Source: JBJXHB01 sp046160725 (lineage in GTDB: Bacteria > Pseudomonadota > Gammaproteobacteria > Burkholderiales > Burkholderiaceae_C). Taken from it: a DNA stretch of 6,180 bases. Position numbers and translations under genes: made by a program. The stretch is from NCBI GenBank assembly GCA_046160725.1, contig JBJXHB010000001.1:1-6180 (forward strand). The letters run 5' to 3'. The notes below the pieces were generated by a model, which searched no databases, was not told the origin of the DNA, and saw only the letters and a program-made list of their open reading frames with translations. Positions 5,952-6,180 of the stretch are shown one piece after another; within the stretch, counting starts at the first letter, position 1; each line of letters opens with the position of its first letter.

Positions 5952-6180
5952 TCAGAGGCCAGCCAGCCTGGGAAGGAACAGCGAGATTGCCGGCACGTAG
6001 GTCAGTATCACCAGCGCGATCAGCAACGGCACCAGCCACGGCAAGATGGCCATGGTGGTGCGTTCCACGCTCAGCTTGGCCACCCGCGCCAGCACGAACA
6101 GCACCATGCCCATGGGCGGGTGCAGCAGGCCGATCATCAGGTTGAGCACCATGACCAGGCCGAAGTGCACCGGGTCCACG
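5952..6180 (-). CDS. TRAP transporter large permease subunit (DctM family), C-terminal fragment
   Basis: The last 75 or so codons of a membrane protein are present; the start lies beyond the high-coordinate edge. The segment FGLVMVLNLMIGLLHPPMG (from about the sixth residue of the visible part), MVLFVLARVAKLSVERTT and the hydrophobic tail LPWLVPLLIALVILTYVPAI match the conserved C-terminus of DctM. DctM is the large, roughly 12-helix subunit of tripartite ATP-independent periplasmic transporters. These use an ion gradient and a periplasmic binding protein to import organic and sugar acids. Two membrane spans are visible here. The first position of the common G-L-L-T-P-P motif is His (G-L-L-H-P-P), which I regard as a known variant. 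The in-frame ATG at 6179 is internal. The small subunit and binding protein are presumably upstream, outside the window. Its substrate is probably that of the dehydratase encoded 23 bases downstream. Confidence 0.9.
   Translation of the reverse strand, partial: VDPVHFGLVMVLNLMIGLLHPPMGMVLFVLARVAKLSVERTTMAILPWLVPLLIALVILTYVPAISLFLPRLAGL

Noticed and set aside
4351..6000. A 549-codon plus-strand open frame opposite the enolase gene and part of the SDR gene
   Set aside because: It is the same kind of shadow: aligned in register with the enolase codons, with a biased composition and no domain.
5929..6039. Upstream in-frame extension of the enolase-type dehydratase (37 extra residues)
   Set aside because: It overlaps the transporter's coding end and has no family similarity; MARITEID at 5928 is the usual start of such proteins.
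1..6180. Mobile elements, CRISPR arrays, tRNA or rRNA genes, riboswitches
   Set aside because: No transposase-like protein, terminal repeats, regularly spaced repeats or conserved RNA segments were seen, and the gaps between genes (at most 61 bases) are too short for most of these.

Overview
This 6,180-base window is GC-rich and densely coded, with every convincing gene on the minus strand. Base composition, a TRAP transporter, non-phosphorylative sugar-acid enzymes and a TTC38-type protein all suggest a betaproteobacterium of the Burkholderiales type. That placement is an inference from style, not from a marker gene.

Read in the direction of transcription (high to low coordinates), the layout is: the 3' end of a DctM-type TRAP transporter large subunit (6180-5952); a mandelate-racemase-subgroup enolase-superfamily dehydratase (5928-4825); a BDH2/DHRS6-like short-chain dehydrogenase (4781-4026); a fumarylacetoacetate-hydrolase-family enzyme (3974-3111); a small, very basic protein with two possible AP2-like modules (3100-2549); an SGNH/GDSL-like lipoprotein (2512-1706); a full-length UxaA-family dehydratase with an N-terminal SAF domain (1687-152); and the first 30 codons of a probable TTC38-type tetratricopeptide repeat protein (90-1, cut by the window edge). 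The gaps between genes are 23, 43, 51, 10, 36, 18 and 61 bases. No stretch over 300 bases lacks a gene. I could not identify a promoter, a factor-independent terminator, an RNA gene, a CRISPR array or a mobile element.

The genes fit one catabolic operon for a sugar acid. The TRAP carrier would import an aldonate or similar acid. A dehydratase would make a 2-keto-3-deoxy acid. The SDR would oxidise C4 to a 2,4-diketo-3-deoxy acid, and the FAH-family hydrolase would cleave that to pyruvate plus a 2-hydroxy acid: lactate from a 6-deoxyhexonate, glycolate from a pentonate, glycerate from a hexonate. No kinase or aldolase is seen in the window, which suits this hydrolytic route, known from L-fucose, L-rhamnose and pentose catabolism. 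The exact substrate cannot be read from the sequence.

Three things are less ordinary. The operon appears to carry two unrelated dehydratases, one enolase-type and one UxaA-type. A basic, possibly DNA-binding protein sits between metabolic genes, only 10 bases after the hydrolase. A predicted lipid-anchored SGNH hydrolase is also embedded in the operon and is the only gene with a textbook Shine-Dalgarno sequence.
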